Assembly: GCA_028284155.1 (NCBI GenBank)
Contig: JANQSF010000081.1
Coordinates: forward strand, 1-43,806
DNA length: 43,806 bases
Reading direction: 5' to 3'
DNA from: Phycisphaeraceae bacterium
GTDB lineage: Bacteria; Planctomycetota; Phycisphaerae; Phycisphaerales; Phycisphaeraceae
Notes under the pieces: model-generated
Told to the model about the DNA's origin: nothing
The model's database searches: none
The model's input: the letters and a program-made list of their open reading frames with translations, nothing else
Shown: positions 8,099 to 16,225 of the stretch, one piece after another
How the letters are laid out: every line of letters starts with the position of its first letter
Position numbering within the stretch: position 1 is the stretch's first letter
Translations under genes and position numbers: made by a program

Positions 8099-8950
8099 TC
8101 ACGCCAACGTCTCGCCTCCGCCACATGCGATCCGGTCATGCCAGTCGAGCACGGGTGCGACTTGCTCATGGACACTCGTGCCGCCGATAGATTCGAGGAA
8201 CTGGCACGTCGTGTATCCCTCGATCGCACGCTCATATTGCACGTTCCAATCGTCGAACATCTGCCGCTTAAAGTCGGAACTCCACGGGTAGCCGCGCGGC
8301 GGCATGCCCAGCCCGCACCGCCAGGGCTTGGGCGTCAACCGGGCGCGGAAGCACGACTGCGACTTGCAAAGCTGCACGTACAGCCGATCCGACCCGAACG
8401 AATTCAGCAGGTCCATCGCCTGCGACGAGGTCGGCACGAACGGCGCGCTGGTGACCAGCCCGCGGTAGCCTGCCGCCGTCTTGTACAGCCGCAACGCCAA
8501 TCCCGCGTGTTGTGACACGATCTGCCGCACGCGCGCGGGCGTGTCGTCTTCCACCGGCTCGGGTCGTTTGCCGAGCAGCCGCCCGAGGAATCCGCCCGTC
8601 GGCTGATTGGCCGGCGCTTCTGTGTCGATGTCGATGAACATCGTCTCAGCCGCGTTGAGGATGTACGCGCCATATACGTTGCGCGTCACCGCCGCGACCA
8701 GGTTCTCGCCGATGCGCAGCTCGTCGACGATCGGCTCGCGCGGCGGGCGGTCGGCGTAGTAGTCCTCCCGTTCCGGGAAGTCGGTGTGGCTGCGATACGC
8801 CTCGGCCGTGTGCTGCGCCCTGCCAAACGCACGCTCGGTCGCGTCGGCCTCGCTGACGTCGGACCAGCCAACGCCCACGAAGTCGCCGCGTACGTTTGGC
8901 GTCCCATCGGCGTCGCAACGCGCCCGTGCCCAATAGCGGTAGACCTGCAT
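8099..8950 (-). CDS. Conserved-looking unknown protein with D-x-D motif
   Basis: A 283-residue cytoplasmic protein that I cannot name with confidence. Its start (ATG at 8950) is 26 bases from the divergent rsmA start. The first ~100 residues resemble a polypeptide beginning MQVYRYWARA with acidic, polar content. Residues ~100-115 contain MFIDIDTEA, a hydrophobic strand with D-x-D. A proline-rich linker with GGFLGRLLG follows. Then comes ALRLYKTAAGYRGLVTS, and later LYVQLCKSQSCFRARLTPKPWR, which is rich in basic and aromatic residues. D-x-D on a strand followed by Arg-rich strands recalls nucleotidyltransferase-like folds such as archaeo-eukaryotic primase-like domains, but the full motif set was not seen, so this is only a suggestion. 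No signal peptide or membrane helix is visible. Confidence 0.6.
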   Translation of the reverse strand: MQVYRYWARARCDADGTPNVRGDFVGVGWSDVSEADATERAFGRAQHTAEAYRSHTDFPEREDYYADRPPREPIVDELRIGENLVAAVTRNVYGAYILNAAETMFIDIDTEAPANQPTGGFLGRLLGKRPEPVEDDTPARVRQIVSQHAGLALRLYKTAAGYRGLVTSAPFVPTSSQAMDLLNSFGSDRLYVQLCKSQSCFRARLTPKPWRCGLGMPPRGYPWSSDFKRQMFDDWNVQYERAIEGYTTCQFLESIGGTSVHEQVAPVLDWHDRIACGGGETLA

Positions 8951-8976
8951 GGCCGCGTATCATAACGACCTTTCAC

Positions 8977-9795
8977 ATGGCACAAACGCTCAACGAAATC
9001 AAGAACCTGCTCGCCGCGCACGGCCTGCGCCCGAAGAATCGTTTGGGCCAGAACTTTTTGCACGACGGCAACCAGATGCAGCGCATTGTCGAAGCCGCGC
9101 GCATCCGTGACGGCGATGTCGTGCTGGAAGTCGGGGCCGGCACGGGCGCGCTGACCAGCCGACTGCTCGACGAGGGGACGCACGTCGTGGCCGTGGAGAT
9201 CGATGACGATCTGCGGCCGATCCTGCGCCAACAGTTCGAGTCGTACGGTGACTTGTTCACCCTTGTGGCTGGCGACGTGTTGGCGGGCAAACACGCGATC
9301 AACCCGGCCGTCACCGACGCGCTGGTCGGTCGACCGTTTACGATGGTCGCGAATCTGCCGTACCACGTCGCGTCGCCGCTGCTCGTGAACCTGTGCGTCG
9401 AGGTGCCGACGATGCGAAGCGCCGTCGTGATGGTGCAACGCGAAGTGGCCGACCGCCTCACGGCCGGGCCGAACGCCGGCGCCGACTTCGGCCCGCTGTC
9501 GGTCATGGTGCAGGCGATGTGCACCGTCGACCGCCTGTTCGTCGTTCCGCCGGGTTGCTTTTGGCCGGCCCCGAAGATCGACTCGGCCGCGGTCCGACTC
9601 GACCGCCGCGACACACCGCTGACCGACGACCCGGCCGCGCTGTCGGCGACCTGTCAACGCCTGTTCCAGCAACGGCGCAAGCAACTGGGGGCGATCCTCG
9701 GGCGCGACCTGACCCTGCCGCATGGTGTCGACCGCACGATGCGGCCGCAGGAGTTGACCGTTGAGCAGATTGTGGCGCTGAGTCGCGTGGTGTGA
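8977..9795 (+). CDS. rsmA: 16S rRNA adenine dimethyltransferase
   Basis: Also called ksgA. This 272-residue enzyme dimethylates two adjacent adenines in helix 45 of 16S rRNA during small-subunit assembly, using S-adenosylmethionine. The start at 8977 is preferred over an upstream TTG because the conserved N terminus (LRPKNRLGQNFLHD) follows at the normal distance. Motif I is VLEVGAGTGALTSRLLDEG, followed by VVAVEIDDDL. Motif IV is NLPYHVASPLL, and then VMVQREVADRL and GCFWPAPKIDSAAVRL complete the pattern. The C-terminal helical lobe is normal in length. The gene is divergent from the unknown D-x-D protein and stands apart from the glycosyltransferase by 85 bases. Confidence 0.96.
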   Translation: MAQTLNEIKNLLAAHGLRPKNRLGQNFLHDGNQMQRIVEAARIRDGDVVLEVGAGTGALTSRLLDEGTHVVAVEIDDDLRPILRQQFESYGDLFTLVAGDVLAGKHAINPAVTDALVGRPFTMVANLPYHVASPLLVNLCVEVPTMRSAVVMVQREVADRLTAGPNAGADFGPLSVMVQAMCTVDRLFVVPPGCFWPAPKIDSAAVRLDRRDTPLTDDPAALSATCQRLFQQRRKQLGAILGRDLTLPHGVDRTMRPQELTVEQIVALSRVV

Positions 9796-9880
9796 CGGAT
9801 CAGTCCTCACACGCATCTAACCTACGATCCCCCGGATTGCCCCGTGAAGTGCCCGCGACTGTCCCACGCGAGACCGCTGC

Positions 9881-10717
9881 ATGCCCGACCAAGACGCCCG
9901 TATCCTCGTCGCCATCCCCGTTTACAACGAGCAGCGCTACGTCACCCGTGTGCTCGAAGAGGTACGTGCCTACGCGTCCGACGTCCTCGTCATCGACGAC
10001 GGGTCGACCGACGAAACACCGATGCTGCTCGCCAAGCAGCCCGTCGATGTCATCCGCCACGCGACCAACCGCGGGTACGGCCGATCGCTCATCGACGCGT
10101 TCCGCTGGTCGAAGTGTTACAGCTACGACTGGCTGATCACGATGGACTGCGACGAGCAGCACGAGCCCGCCAGCCTGCCGAGTTTCTATGACGCGATCGC
10201 CCGCGACGACGCCGACATCATCAGCGGCAGTCGGTACCTGAACGTCGACGAGAACGGCCTGCAAGGCAACGACTCACCACCCAGCGACCGCCGCCGGATC
10301 AACGGCATCATCACCGACCTGGTCAACACCGGCCTCGGACTGTCGATCACCGACGCGTTCTGCGGCTTCAAAGCCTACCGCGTGTCGGCGCTGCGCGGCC
10401 TGCATTTGAACGAGACCGGCTACGCATTCCCGTTGCAATTCTGGGTCGAAGCCGTCGCCAACGATCTGCGCATCTGCGAAGTGCCGATCCGGTTGATCTA
10501 CAACGACCCGACGCGCAGCTTCGGCGGCCCGCTGGACGACGCCGACCGCCGGCTCGCGCACTACCTCGACGTGTTCGAGCGGGCCGTCGAACGACACGGC
10601 TCACGCTTCGCGCCATTCTGCGTCCACTGCGCCGCCGACGCGATCAAGAACACCGCTGGCGAGGCCGCTTCTTCAGCGGACGTGCCACATTCGCACGACG
10701 CCCACGCGACACACTGA
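9881..10717 (+). CDS. Family 2 glycosyltransferase, polyprenyl-phosphate type
   Basis: A 278-residue GT-A protein. The nucleotide-sugar fold is shown by VAIPVYNEQRYV at residues ~9-20, VIDDGSTDET at ~38-47, NRGYGRSL, and a D-C-D metal site in ITMDCDEQHEP. GLGLSITDAFCGFKAYR is the typical DGFCGFK-like acceptor-side motif of dolichol- or undecaprenyl-phosphate sugar transferases. There is no trailing membrane domain, so it is likely a soluble or peripheral enzyme acting at the inner membrane. Sugar and acceptor are unknown. The next gene starts 26 bases downstream, so co-transcription is possible. The tail (~265-278) is rich in Ala, Ser and His and looks disordered. Confidence 0.88.
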   Translation: MPDQDARILVAIPVYNEQRYVTRVLEEVRAYASDVLVIDDGSTDETPMLLAKQPVDVIRHATNRGYGRSLIDAFRWSKCYSYDWLITMDCDEQHEPASLPSFYDAIARDDADIISGSRYLNVDENGLQGNDSPPSDRRRINGIITDLVNTGLGLSITDAFCGFKAYRVSALRGLHLNETGYAFPLQFWVEAVANDLRICEVPIRLIYNDPTRSFGGPLDDADRRLAHYLDVFERAVERHGSRFAPFCVHCAADAIKNTAGEAASSADVPHSHDAHATH

Positions 10718-10743
10718 TCGAAACATCGCCGAGTCACCCGCCC

Positions 10744-12240
10744 ATGCGGACGCACACCGACCCGCCGCTGTCCAACTGGACCATCGCGCGTCGCGACACG
10801 GACACGCGGGCGGAACTGTTCGACCTGCTCCAACGCAACGCCGATCGAGGCTTCGGCAGCGCGGTGACGCAAACCGCCGACGCGCCCGTCATCTCGACGG
10901 GCCATCAGGCCGCCCTGTGGCATCCCGGCATCCTGGCCAAGGACATCGCCGCAATCGTCGGCGCTGAACGACACGGTGCGCAGGCCGTTCACATCGTCGT
11001 CGACCACGACGACAACGACCCCCTGGCGCTCGACCTGCCCGCGCGACAGGGCGATCGGCTGAACGTGCATACCGTCGATTGGCCATTCAAGGGAAACGTC
11101 CTTCCGAACGCGTCGACACCCGCCCTCGATGCGGACGCCGTCATCGACGCGCTGAAGTCGACGCGAGACAATCTCGGCGACACACTCACCGTCGACCTGC
11201 AACCGTTGATCGAAGCGTGGCGCGACCTGCCTTCCTGCGAGTCACTTGCGCAGCAGGTCGCGTGTGTGCTGACGCGACTGCGCCGACCGATCATCGACCC
11301 GCCGGCCGTGTTGCTCACGAGTCAGTTGGTTGAGTTGCCAGCGTTTGGCCAGTGGGTTCAACGCATGTGTGACGACGCACGCGCATGCGTCGAGGCCTAC
11401 AACGAAGCGACACGCGCCAACCCGGACGCAGGCGTCCCACCGCTGCGCGTCGAGCCGAACCGCGTGGAGTTACCACTCTGGTCGATCACCGCAGGCCAAT
11501 CCCGCCGACGCGTCTGGTGCGACCTCACCGCCAAACAACTCACCGATGATCAGAATAATCCCTTCCCTCCGGTCGCTTGCGGCTTAGCGCAAACTGACTC
11601 CCCAATCGCCCCCGACACGCCACGCATCGTCCCGCGCGCACTAACCCTCTCCGCGTTCATGCGCGACCAACTGTCGGACCTGTTCATCCACGGCCGCGGC
11701 GGCGCGGTCTACGACCGCGCGACAGACGCGTGGTGGTCGAATTGGCGCGGCGACGAACCGTTGGCTCCATCGGCCACTGTGTCGGCCGACGTCAAGCTCC
11801 CCTTCGACGTGCCGGTGGCCGACGCGGCCGAGCTGCGCCGCGCGACCTGGTGGGCGCACCACCTGCCGCACAACATCGATCGACACGTGCCGCAAGACCA
11901 ACTCGACGCGTGGACGGTCGCGCGGAAACGTGAACTCATCGAGCACATGGACGACGACCGCGACCGAAAGCGCCGCGCAGCCGCGTTCGAGGAGATCCAT
12001 GTGATCAATCAGACTTTCGCCACGATCCATCGCGACAAGATCGTCGAGGCGAAACAACGGCTTGCCGACGCTCGCCATGGCGTCGCCAATCGCGACATCG
12101 CGATGCGACGTGACTGGAGCTTCGCGCTCTACCCGTTGGAGTCGATGCAAGAACTGGTGTCGTGTATCGCGAACAGTCTGACTGACGACGCGCCCGTTCA
12201 CGAAACGAACGCTGCGCTCACCGCCCGCGGAGTTGACTGA
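10744..12240 (+). CDS. BshC-like protein (putative)
   Basis: A 498-residue protein with no signal peptide. Near residue 49 is VISTGHQAALWHPGILAKDIAA, which resembles the N-terminal GQQ.GLxxGPxY.xxKA segment of BshC, the cysteine-adding enzyme proposed in bacillithiol synthesis. VVDHDDNDPLAL then sits where BshC has an acidic DHD loop. The rest, including a helical stretch (~395-450, EHMDDDRDRKRRAAAFEEIHVI), was not matched. The assignment is by motif and length only; bacillithiol production in this organism is inference, and no BshA or BshB is visible. Residues ~277-283 carry an A-C-G-L-A peptide from a short DNA repeat (see the 17-mer). The 3' end overlaps the convergent esterase gene by 23 bases. 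Confidence 0.45.
   Translation: MRTHTDPPLSNWTIARRDTDTRAELFDLLQRNADRGFGSAVTQTADAPVISTGHQAALWHPGILAKDIAAIVGAERHGAQAVHIVVDHDDNDPLALDLPARQGDRLNVHTVDWPFKGNVLPNASTPALDADAVIDALKSTRDNLGDTLTVDLQPLIEAWRDLPSCESLAQQVACVLTRLRRPIIDPPAVLLTSQLVELPAFGQWVQRMCDDARACVEAYNEATRANPDAGVPPLRVEPNRVELPLWSITAGQSRRRVWCDLTAKQLTDDQNNPFPPVACGLAQTDSPIAPDTPRIVPRALTLSAFMRDQLSDLFIHGRGGAVYDRATDAWWSNWRGDEPLAPSATVSADVKLPFDVPVADAAELRRATWWAHHLPHNIDRHVPQDQLDAWTVARKRELIEHMDDDRDRKRRAAAFEEIHVINQTFATIHRDKIVEAKQRLADARHGVANRDIAMRRDWSFALYPLESMQELVSCIANSLTDDAPVHETNAALTARGVD
11574..11590. repeat. 17-mer repeat inside the BshC-like gene
   Basis: CGCTTGCGGCTTAGCGC occurs here and identically at 30108-30124. Both copies lie in the same reading frame of unrelated genes and encode A-C-G-L-A. 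It is partly self-complementary, with GCTTGCGGC flanked by GCG/CGC. It looks like a small mobile palindrome that has been accepted into coding sequence. Confidence 0.75.
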
Positions 12241-13783
12241 GGATCGCCTTGGCTTCTCGACCCGCGTCGGTGTCGCCGTGTTTGTCGACTAACGCCTCAA
12301 GCTTCTCGATCGCCTCGTCTTTCTTGCCCGCCTTGAGGTACGCGTTTGCTAGGCTCAGCAGGCCGGCCGCCTCGCGCTGCGCGATCGCCTTGCGGATGGC
12401 CGTTCGCTTGTCCGGGTCGGCGTCGTACTGCGCGACCTCGACCTTCGCCGCCCGCCCAGCCGGTGTGCCAGCGTACCGCTCAGCCACGCGTTGCAACGCC
12501 TGGTACGCCCCGGCGAGGTCGTCGGCCGCCCGCTCCCGCGCGGCCGCAAGTTGCTCGTCCGCCTGGCGTTGACGAGCCATCCGTCGCGCGTCCGGTGCGT
12601 CGGTCGTTGAAGGTGTCGAAGGATTCCCTTTGGGATTGAGCTGCTTCGCGTCGGCATGTGTCGTCGCCGGCTTGTCGCCGGCCAGCGTCGCGTTCAGGTC
12701 GTCCAGTTCCGCCGCCGCCCACAAACCCCACTGCGTCTCAAGTCGTGTGATCGCGACACGCGCCGGCCCCTGGGCACCGCCCGCGATTTGCTTTTGGATA
12801 TCCGCGACCTGTTTGTCGAGCACGTCGCGCAGTCGGCCGATGCCCGCCTCGGCCTCAGCCACCACGTCGTCGTCGAACGACCGACCACCCGTTTTCACAA
12901 ACGCCTCCCACGCGCGGTCGTAGCTTCTTGCCCGCTCAAACTTGCGCGCCGCCGCGAGCATCAGTTTGCCGTCCGCCGCCTCCAGCACCTTGTTCGTGTA
13001 GGGGAGCAACGCCATGTTCAACCACTTGGCCGTCGGCATATTCTCGTCTTTGAGATCGGGCACGACGCGCGCGGCGTTCTTGAATCGCTCCTTATAGTGA
13101 GCGTTGTAGGTTTTGTCGGCCGACGAACGACTCTTGGACTGCTTGTTCACCACGAAAACGACGTGGCCGCTCTGCCGCAGCACGCTCACCGTCCGCCCGC
13201 GTGTCGGTGGCGTGAACGAGCCGTTCAGAAACACCGCGACATCGACCACGTCGGGCATGGTCACCCACAACGCGCCGGCCACCTCGGCTGCGCTGCTGTG
13301 GCCGAACACGTACAGACGGTCGTCGTCGATCGCGTAGCGGCGTTTGGCGTTATGGATCGCGTCGAGTGCCAAGCCAAGCCGCACGTGCGCGGGCGTCTTC
13401 TCCGTCAGGTCGGGCACGCCGACATAGATCAGGCGGCGATCCTCCATGACCTTGCCCCAATCACCACGGGGCAGTTTGGCCTTGTCGTTGGGTGTCAGAA
13501 AAACGAGCAGGCCGAACGCCTGGTGCGGCTGGTAGTTCTTGGGGACATATAACTCGAACGTGCGCTTCGACAACTCGTAGTCTTCGAGCTTGCGGAACGA
13601 GCCGAGGCCGAAGTCCTTGGCCAGTTCTTTGAGGTCGCTTGCGGGGGCGCGGTGGGTAAAGGTTGCGGTGAATGCGCCGCGTTTGTCGGCGTTCTTGTCC
13701 TCGGCTTGCAGTGGACTTGCGAACGCCGCGCAGCACAGGGTAATCAGGATTGCCGGAACGCGTTGTCTTAGTTCGCTTGGCAT
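12218..13783 (-). CDS. Secreted esterase-like protein with helical tail
   Basis: A 521-residue protein from the ATG at 13783. The longer open frame upstream is mostly shadow of hpnH. Residues ~1-28 form a signal peptide (hydrophobic ILITLCCAAFASP, ending LQA before charged EDKNADK). The next ~250 residues fit an alpha/beta-hydrolase of the esterase/depolymerase kind: FGLLVFLTPN, then YVFGHSSAAEVAG with a likely nucleophile serine at 163. The stretch ~300-400 mixes helical and low-complexity Ala-rich sequence. The C-terminal ~120 residues (AGLLSLANAYLKAGKKDEAIEKLEALVDKHGDT) look like a tetratricopeptide-type helical repeat. A catalytic acid and histidine were not located with certainty. Substrate unknown; it probably acts in the periplasm. 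It is transcribed toward the BshC-like gene, with a 23-base overlap. Confidence 0.65.
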   Translation of the reverse strand: MPSELRQRVPAILITLCCAAFASPLQAEDKNADKRGAFTATFTHRAPASDLKELAKDFGLGSFRKLEDYELSKRTFELYVPKNYQPHQAFGLLVFLTPNDKAKLPRGDWGKVMEDRRLIYVGVPDLTEKTPAHVRLGLALDAIHNAKRRYAIDDDRLYVFGHSSAAEVAGALWVTMPDVVDVAVFLNGSFTPPTRGRTVSVLRQSGHVVFVVNKQSKSRSSADKTYNAHYKERFKNAARVVPDLKDENMPTAKWLNMALLPYTNKVLEAADGKLMLAAARKFERARSYDRAWEAFVKTGGRSFDDDVVAEAEAGIGRLRDVLDKQVADIQKQIAGGAQGPARVAITRLETQWGLWAAAELDDLNATLAGDKPATTHADAKQLNPKGNPSTPSTTDAPDARRMARQRQADEQLAAARERAADDLAGAYQALQRVAERYAGTPAGRAAKVEVAQYDADPDKRTAIRKAIAQREAAGLLSLANAYLKAGKKDEAIEKLEALVDKHGDTDAGREAKAILSQLRGR

Positions 13784-13824
13784 GGCGTTTGTGATTTGCC
13801 GCCGGGCCAATGAATTGGCCCCGC

Positions 13825-14937
13825 CTAGGCTGCGTCGACGACGGGCAGTGCGAGCCCGTCGCTTTCGTTCTTGCGTTCTTCTTTGAGCTTGTCCATCTTC
13901 TGCTGCGCGGCCGGGTTGGCGTACTTGTTGAACAGCATCGCCTTGACCGTCCCCCACATCCCGCTGAACGACGTGAACGTGTGGTCGACGGCCGACGGCT
14001 CGTGCCCGCTGTGCACCATGCACTGCTGGCAGGCGGGGTTGCCGCTCTCTCGGCCGTACTTCGACCAGTCGGTCTCGTTCAGCAGTTCGTCGAACGAATC
14101 GACGTAGCCGTCCTGCAACAGGTAACACGGTTTCTGCCAGCCGAACAGGTTGAACGTCGGGTTGCCCCAGGGCGTGCACTCGAAGTCGCGCTGGCCCATG
14201 AGGTATTCGAGGAACAGTGGCGACTGGTTGAACTTCCACCGGCCCTTGCGGTTGGAGAAGATCATCTCGAACTGCTCGTGGGTGCGCTGCCGCTCGCGCA
14301 TGAACGATGCCTGGTCCGGCGCTTTGGGGTAGGCGTAGCCGGGCGAGACCATCATGCCCTCGACGCCCAGGTCCGACATCTCGTCGAAGAACTGCCGCAC
14401 CTCGTTCGGGTCGGCGTTGTCGAACAGCGTCGTGTTCGTCGTGACACGGAAGCCGCCGGCCACGGCCGCGCGGATCGCCTTGGCCGCGACGTCGTAAACG
14501 CCCTCGCGGCAGACGGCGAAGTCGTGGTGTTCCTGCGTGCCGTCCATGTGCACGCTGAAGGTCAGATATTTACTGGGCGTGAAGTCGGCGAGCCGGTCCT
14601 TGAGCAGGATCGCGTTCGTGCAGAGGTAGACGTATTTCCTGCGGGCGACGAGTTCCTTGACCAACTCCGCGATGTCCGGATACATCAGCGGCTCGCCGCC
14701 GGGGATGGAGACCATGGGCGCGCCGCATTCGTCAACGGCCTTGAGGCATTGCTCGACCGTCAGGTGCTGCTTGAGGATGTGGGCGGGGTACTGGATCTTG
14801 CCGCACCCCGCGCAGGCGAGGTTGCAGCGGAACAGCGGCTCGAGCATGAGGACCAGCGGGTACCGCTTCCGCCGGGCCAGTTTCTGGCGCAGGACGTAGG
14901 TGGCGACGGTCCACATTTGTGAGATCGGGACACCCAT
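13825..14937 (-). CDS. hpnH: Adenosyl-hopene transferase (radical SAM)
   Basis: The 370-residue length and N terminus (MGVPISQMWTVATYVLRQKL, then RYPLVLMLEPLFRCNLACAGCGKIQYP) match HpnH closely. HpnH joins a 5'-deoxyadenosyl group to diploptene to give adenosyl-hopane, the first step of the extended hopanoid side chain, at the inner membrane face. The [4Fe-4S] cluster ligands are C38, C42 and C45 in CxxxCxxC. VSIPGGEPLMYPDI is the SAM-binding GGEP region and VYLCTNAILLK follows. Cysteines in C-Q-Q-C (ACQQCMVHSG) lie in the C-terminal part. No squalene-hopene cyclase or other hpn gene is nearby, so the gene is isolated from its usual cluster. It is divergent from the sugar-isomerase-like gene. 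Confidence 0.94.
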   Translation of the reverse strand: MGVPISQMWTVATYVLRQKLARRKRYPLVLMLEPLFRCNLACAGCGKIQYPAHILKQHLTVEQCLKAVDECGAPMVSIPGGEPLMYPDIAELVKELVARRKYVYLCTNAILLKDRLADFTPSKYLTFSVHMDGTQEHHDFAVCREGVYDVAAKAIRAAVAGGFRVTTNTTLFDNADPNEVRQFFDEMSDLGVEGMMVSPGYAYPKAPDQASFMRERQRTHEQFEMIFSNRKGRWKFNQSPLFLEYLMGQRDFECTPWGNPTFNLFGWQKPCYLLQDGYVDSFDELLNETDWSKYGRESGNPACQQCMVHSGHEPSAVDHTFTSFSGMWGTVKAMLFNKYANPAAQQKMDKLKEERKNESDGLALPVVDAA

Positions 14938-15092
14938 GTTGCATGGTCCGTGGCGGTCGGGTCGCGTCGTGCCTCGCGGGCCCCTTGGCCCGCTCTTTGC
15001 CCTGCGTTCGGCTATCTTAGCCGGGTGTGGGAAAAACTAAACTCAGCCCCTACGATGGCTGCCGATCCGTCTGTCCGCGCGAGGCCGAACTC

Positions 15093-15998
15093 ATGCCGCT
15101 CAAGCTCGCATTCAGCACCGTCGCCTGCCCCGACCTGACCCTCGACCAGGTCGCCGCCAAGGCCAAGGAGTGGGGCTACGACGGCCTGGAACTCCGCACG
15201 CTCGGGGCCGGCGGCAGCGGCCTGTCGTCCGACCCGGCGTTGTCCGAGCCGGCCAAGGTCGGCCGCGTGCTCAGTGACGCCGGCGTCGAACCCGTCTGCC
15301 TCTCCACCTCGCTGGCCCTGCACCACAAGGACGACACGGCCCAGTACCGCACGCACTACCAGCTCACCGAACTGCTCGACGCCGCCGCCACGATGGGCTG
15401 CCCGGCCGTACGCGTGTTCGGCAACAAGATCGAGCCGCACGAAAACCCGCGCAACGTCCAGCAGCGCATCGCGCACAACGTCGAGAAGCTCTGCGACAAG
15501 GCCGGCGAACTCGGCGTGCAGGTCCTCTTCGAAAACGCCGGCAGCTTCGCCGCCGCTAAGCAGTGGTGGACGATCCTCAACCAGCTCGACCACCCGATGG
15601 TCGGCCTGTGCTGGAACGTCGCCAACGCCGCCGCCATCGGCGAGGACTCGATGGTCTCCGTCCCCATGCTCAACCACCGCCTCCGCCTGGCGAAGGTCAA
15701 AGACACCGTCGTCGGCGCGGGCATCGGGTACGTGCAGCTTGGCGAGGGCAACGTCGGCATCGAAGCGTTCCTCAACCGCCTGCTCGGCGTCGGGTACCGC
15801 CGGTACGTCACCGTCGAGTGGGACCGCCTGTGGATGCCCAACCTCGAAGCCGCCGACACCTTCCTGCCCGAAGCCCACGAACGCCTCAAAGGCTGGCTCG
15901 CCGCCGCGGCTGAACGCTTCGAGTTGTACGAAACAACCGAAGCGAAGCAGGCCAAGAAGAACGCGCCGAAGGCGCGGGCGGAGTTGGTGAAGAAGTAG
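15093..15998 (+). CDS. Sugar phosphate isomerase/epimerase-like TIM barrel
   Basis: A 301-residue AP-endonuclease-2/xylose-isomerase-like barrel. The start is the ATG at 15093, because MPLKLAFSTVACPDLTLDQVAAKAKEWGYDGLELR is the normal first strand and helix; upstream sequence is open but lacks family features. Internal landmarks are LSDAGVEPVCLSTSL, MGCPAVRVFGNK, LGVQVLFENAGSF with its putative metal-ligand Glu, and YVTVEWDRLW with another Glu near the end of the barrel. No signal peptide is present, so it is likely cytoplasmic. Substrate is not predictable. The C-terminal KQAKKNAPKARAELVKK tail is basic. It stands alone, upstream of a low-GC patch in opposite orientation. Confidence 0.82.
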   Translation: MPLKLAFSTVACPDLTLDQVAAKAKEWGYDGLELRTLGAGGSGLSSDPALSEPAKVGRVLSDAGVEPVCLSTSLALHHKDDTAQYRTHYQLTELLDAAATMGCPAVRVFGNKIEPHENPRNVQQRIAHNVEKLCDKAGELGVQVLFENAGSFAAAKQWWTILNQLDHPMVGLCWNVANAAAIGEDSMVSVPMLNHRLRLAKVKDTVVGAGIGYVQLGEGNVGIEAFLNRLLGVGYRRYVTVEWDRLWMPNLEAADTFLPEAHERLKGWLAAAAERFELYETTEAKQAKKNAPKARAELVKK

Positions 15999-16008
15999 CA
16001 GACAATCA

Positions 16009-16202
16009 TCAGTTCGCAGCAGTTTGCATTCCAAGGTACGTTTCAATTTCACATTGAAGCTGCCGAAACTGATCGACATAGCTTTCCGACATCAACTGGT
16101 ATCTCCTTTGGGCAATACCTCACGTCGTAGCGAGACGAGCGCGTCTTCAACGCGGGCCAACTGCTCGCGTGTGATGGTCAGGTCTTTGTCCGTACGGATC
16201 AT
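16009..16202 (-). pseudogene. Small frameshifted gene in low-GC patch
   Basis: Two short overlapping frames read as one interrupted small protein. From the ATG at 16202 the first frame gives 36 residues (MIRTDKDLTITREQLARVEDALVSLRRE...) ending at 16092. The ATG at 16092 overlaps that stop (TGATG) and starts a frame of 27 residues (MSESYVDQFRQLQCEIETYLG...) ending at 16009. Reading the second frame backward past its ATG gives ...RRYQLMSESYVDQF, a smooth continuation of an all-helical protein, so a single-base indel near 16100-16120 would rejoin them at ~65 residues. The pattern resembles short coiled-coil proteins often found as antitoxin or accessory partners, but I cannot name a family. A natural stop-start overlapping gene pair is the alternative. 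It is 24 bases downstream of the DUF4419 gene. Confidence 0.5.
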
Positions 16203-16225
16203 GGCAGCCGTTCACATTTGGACTT

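Noticed and set aside
12218..14239. 673-residue version of the esterase-like protein
   Set aside because: The first 152 residues are antisense shadow of hpnH; the signal peptide begins at 13783.
16095..16125. Programmed -1 frameshift in the small gene near CCCAAAG
   Set aside because: The heptamer is not in the required X-XXY-YYZ phase and no downstream pseudoknot was seen; an indel or two overlapping genes is simpler.
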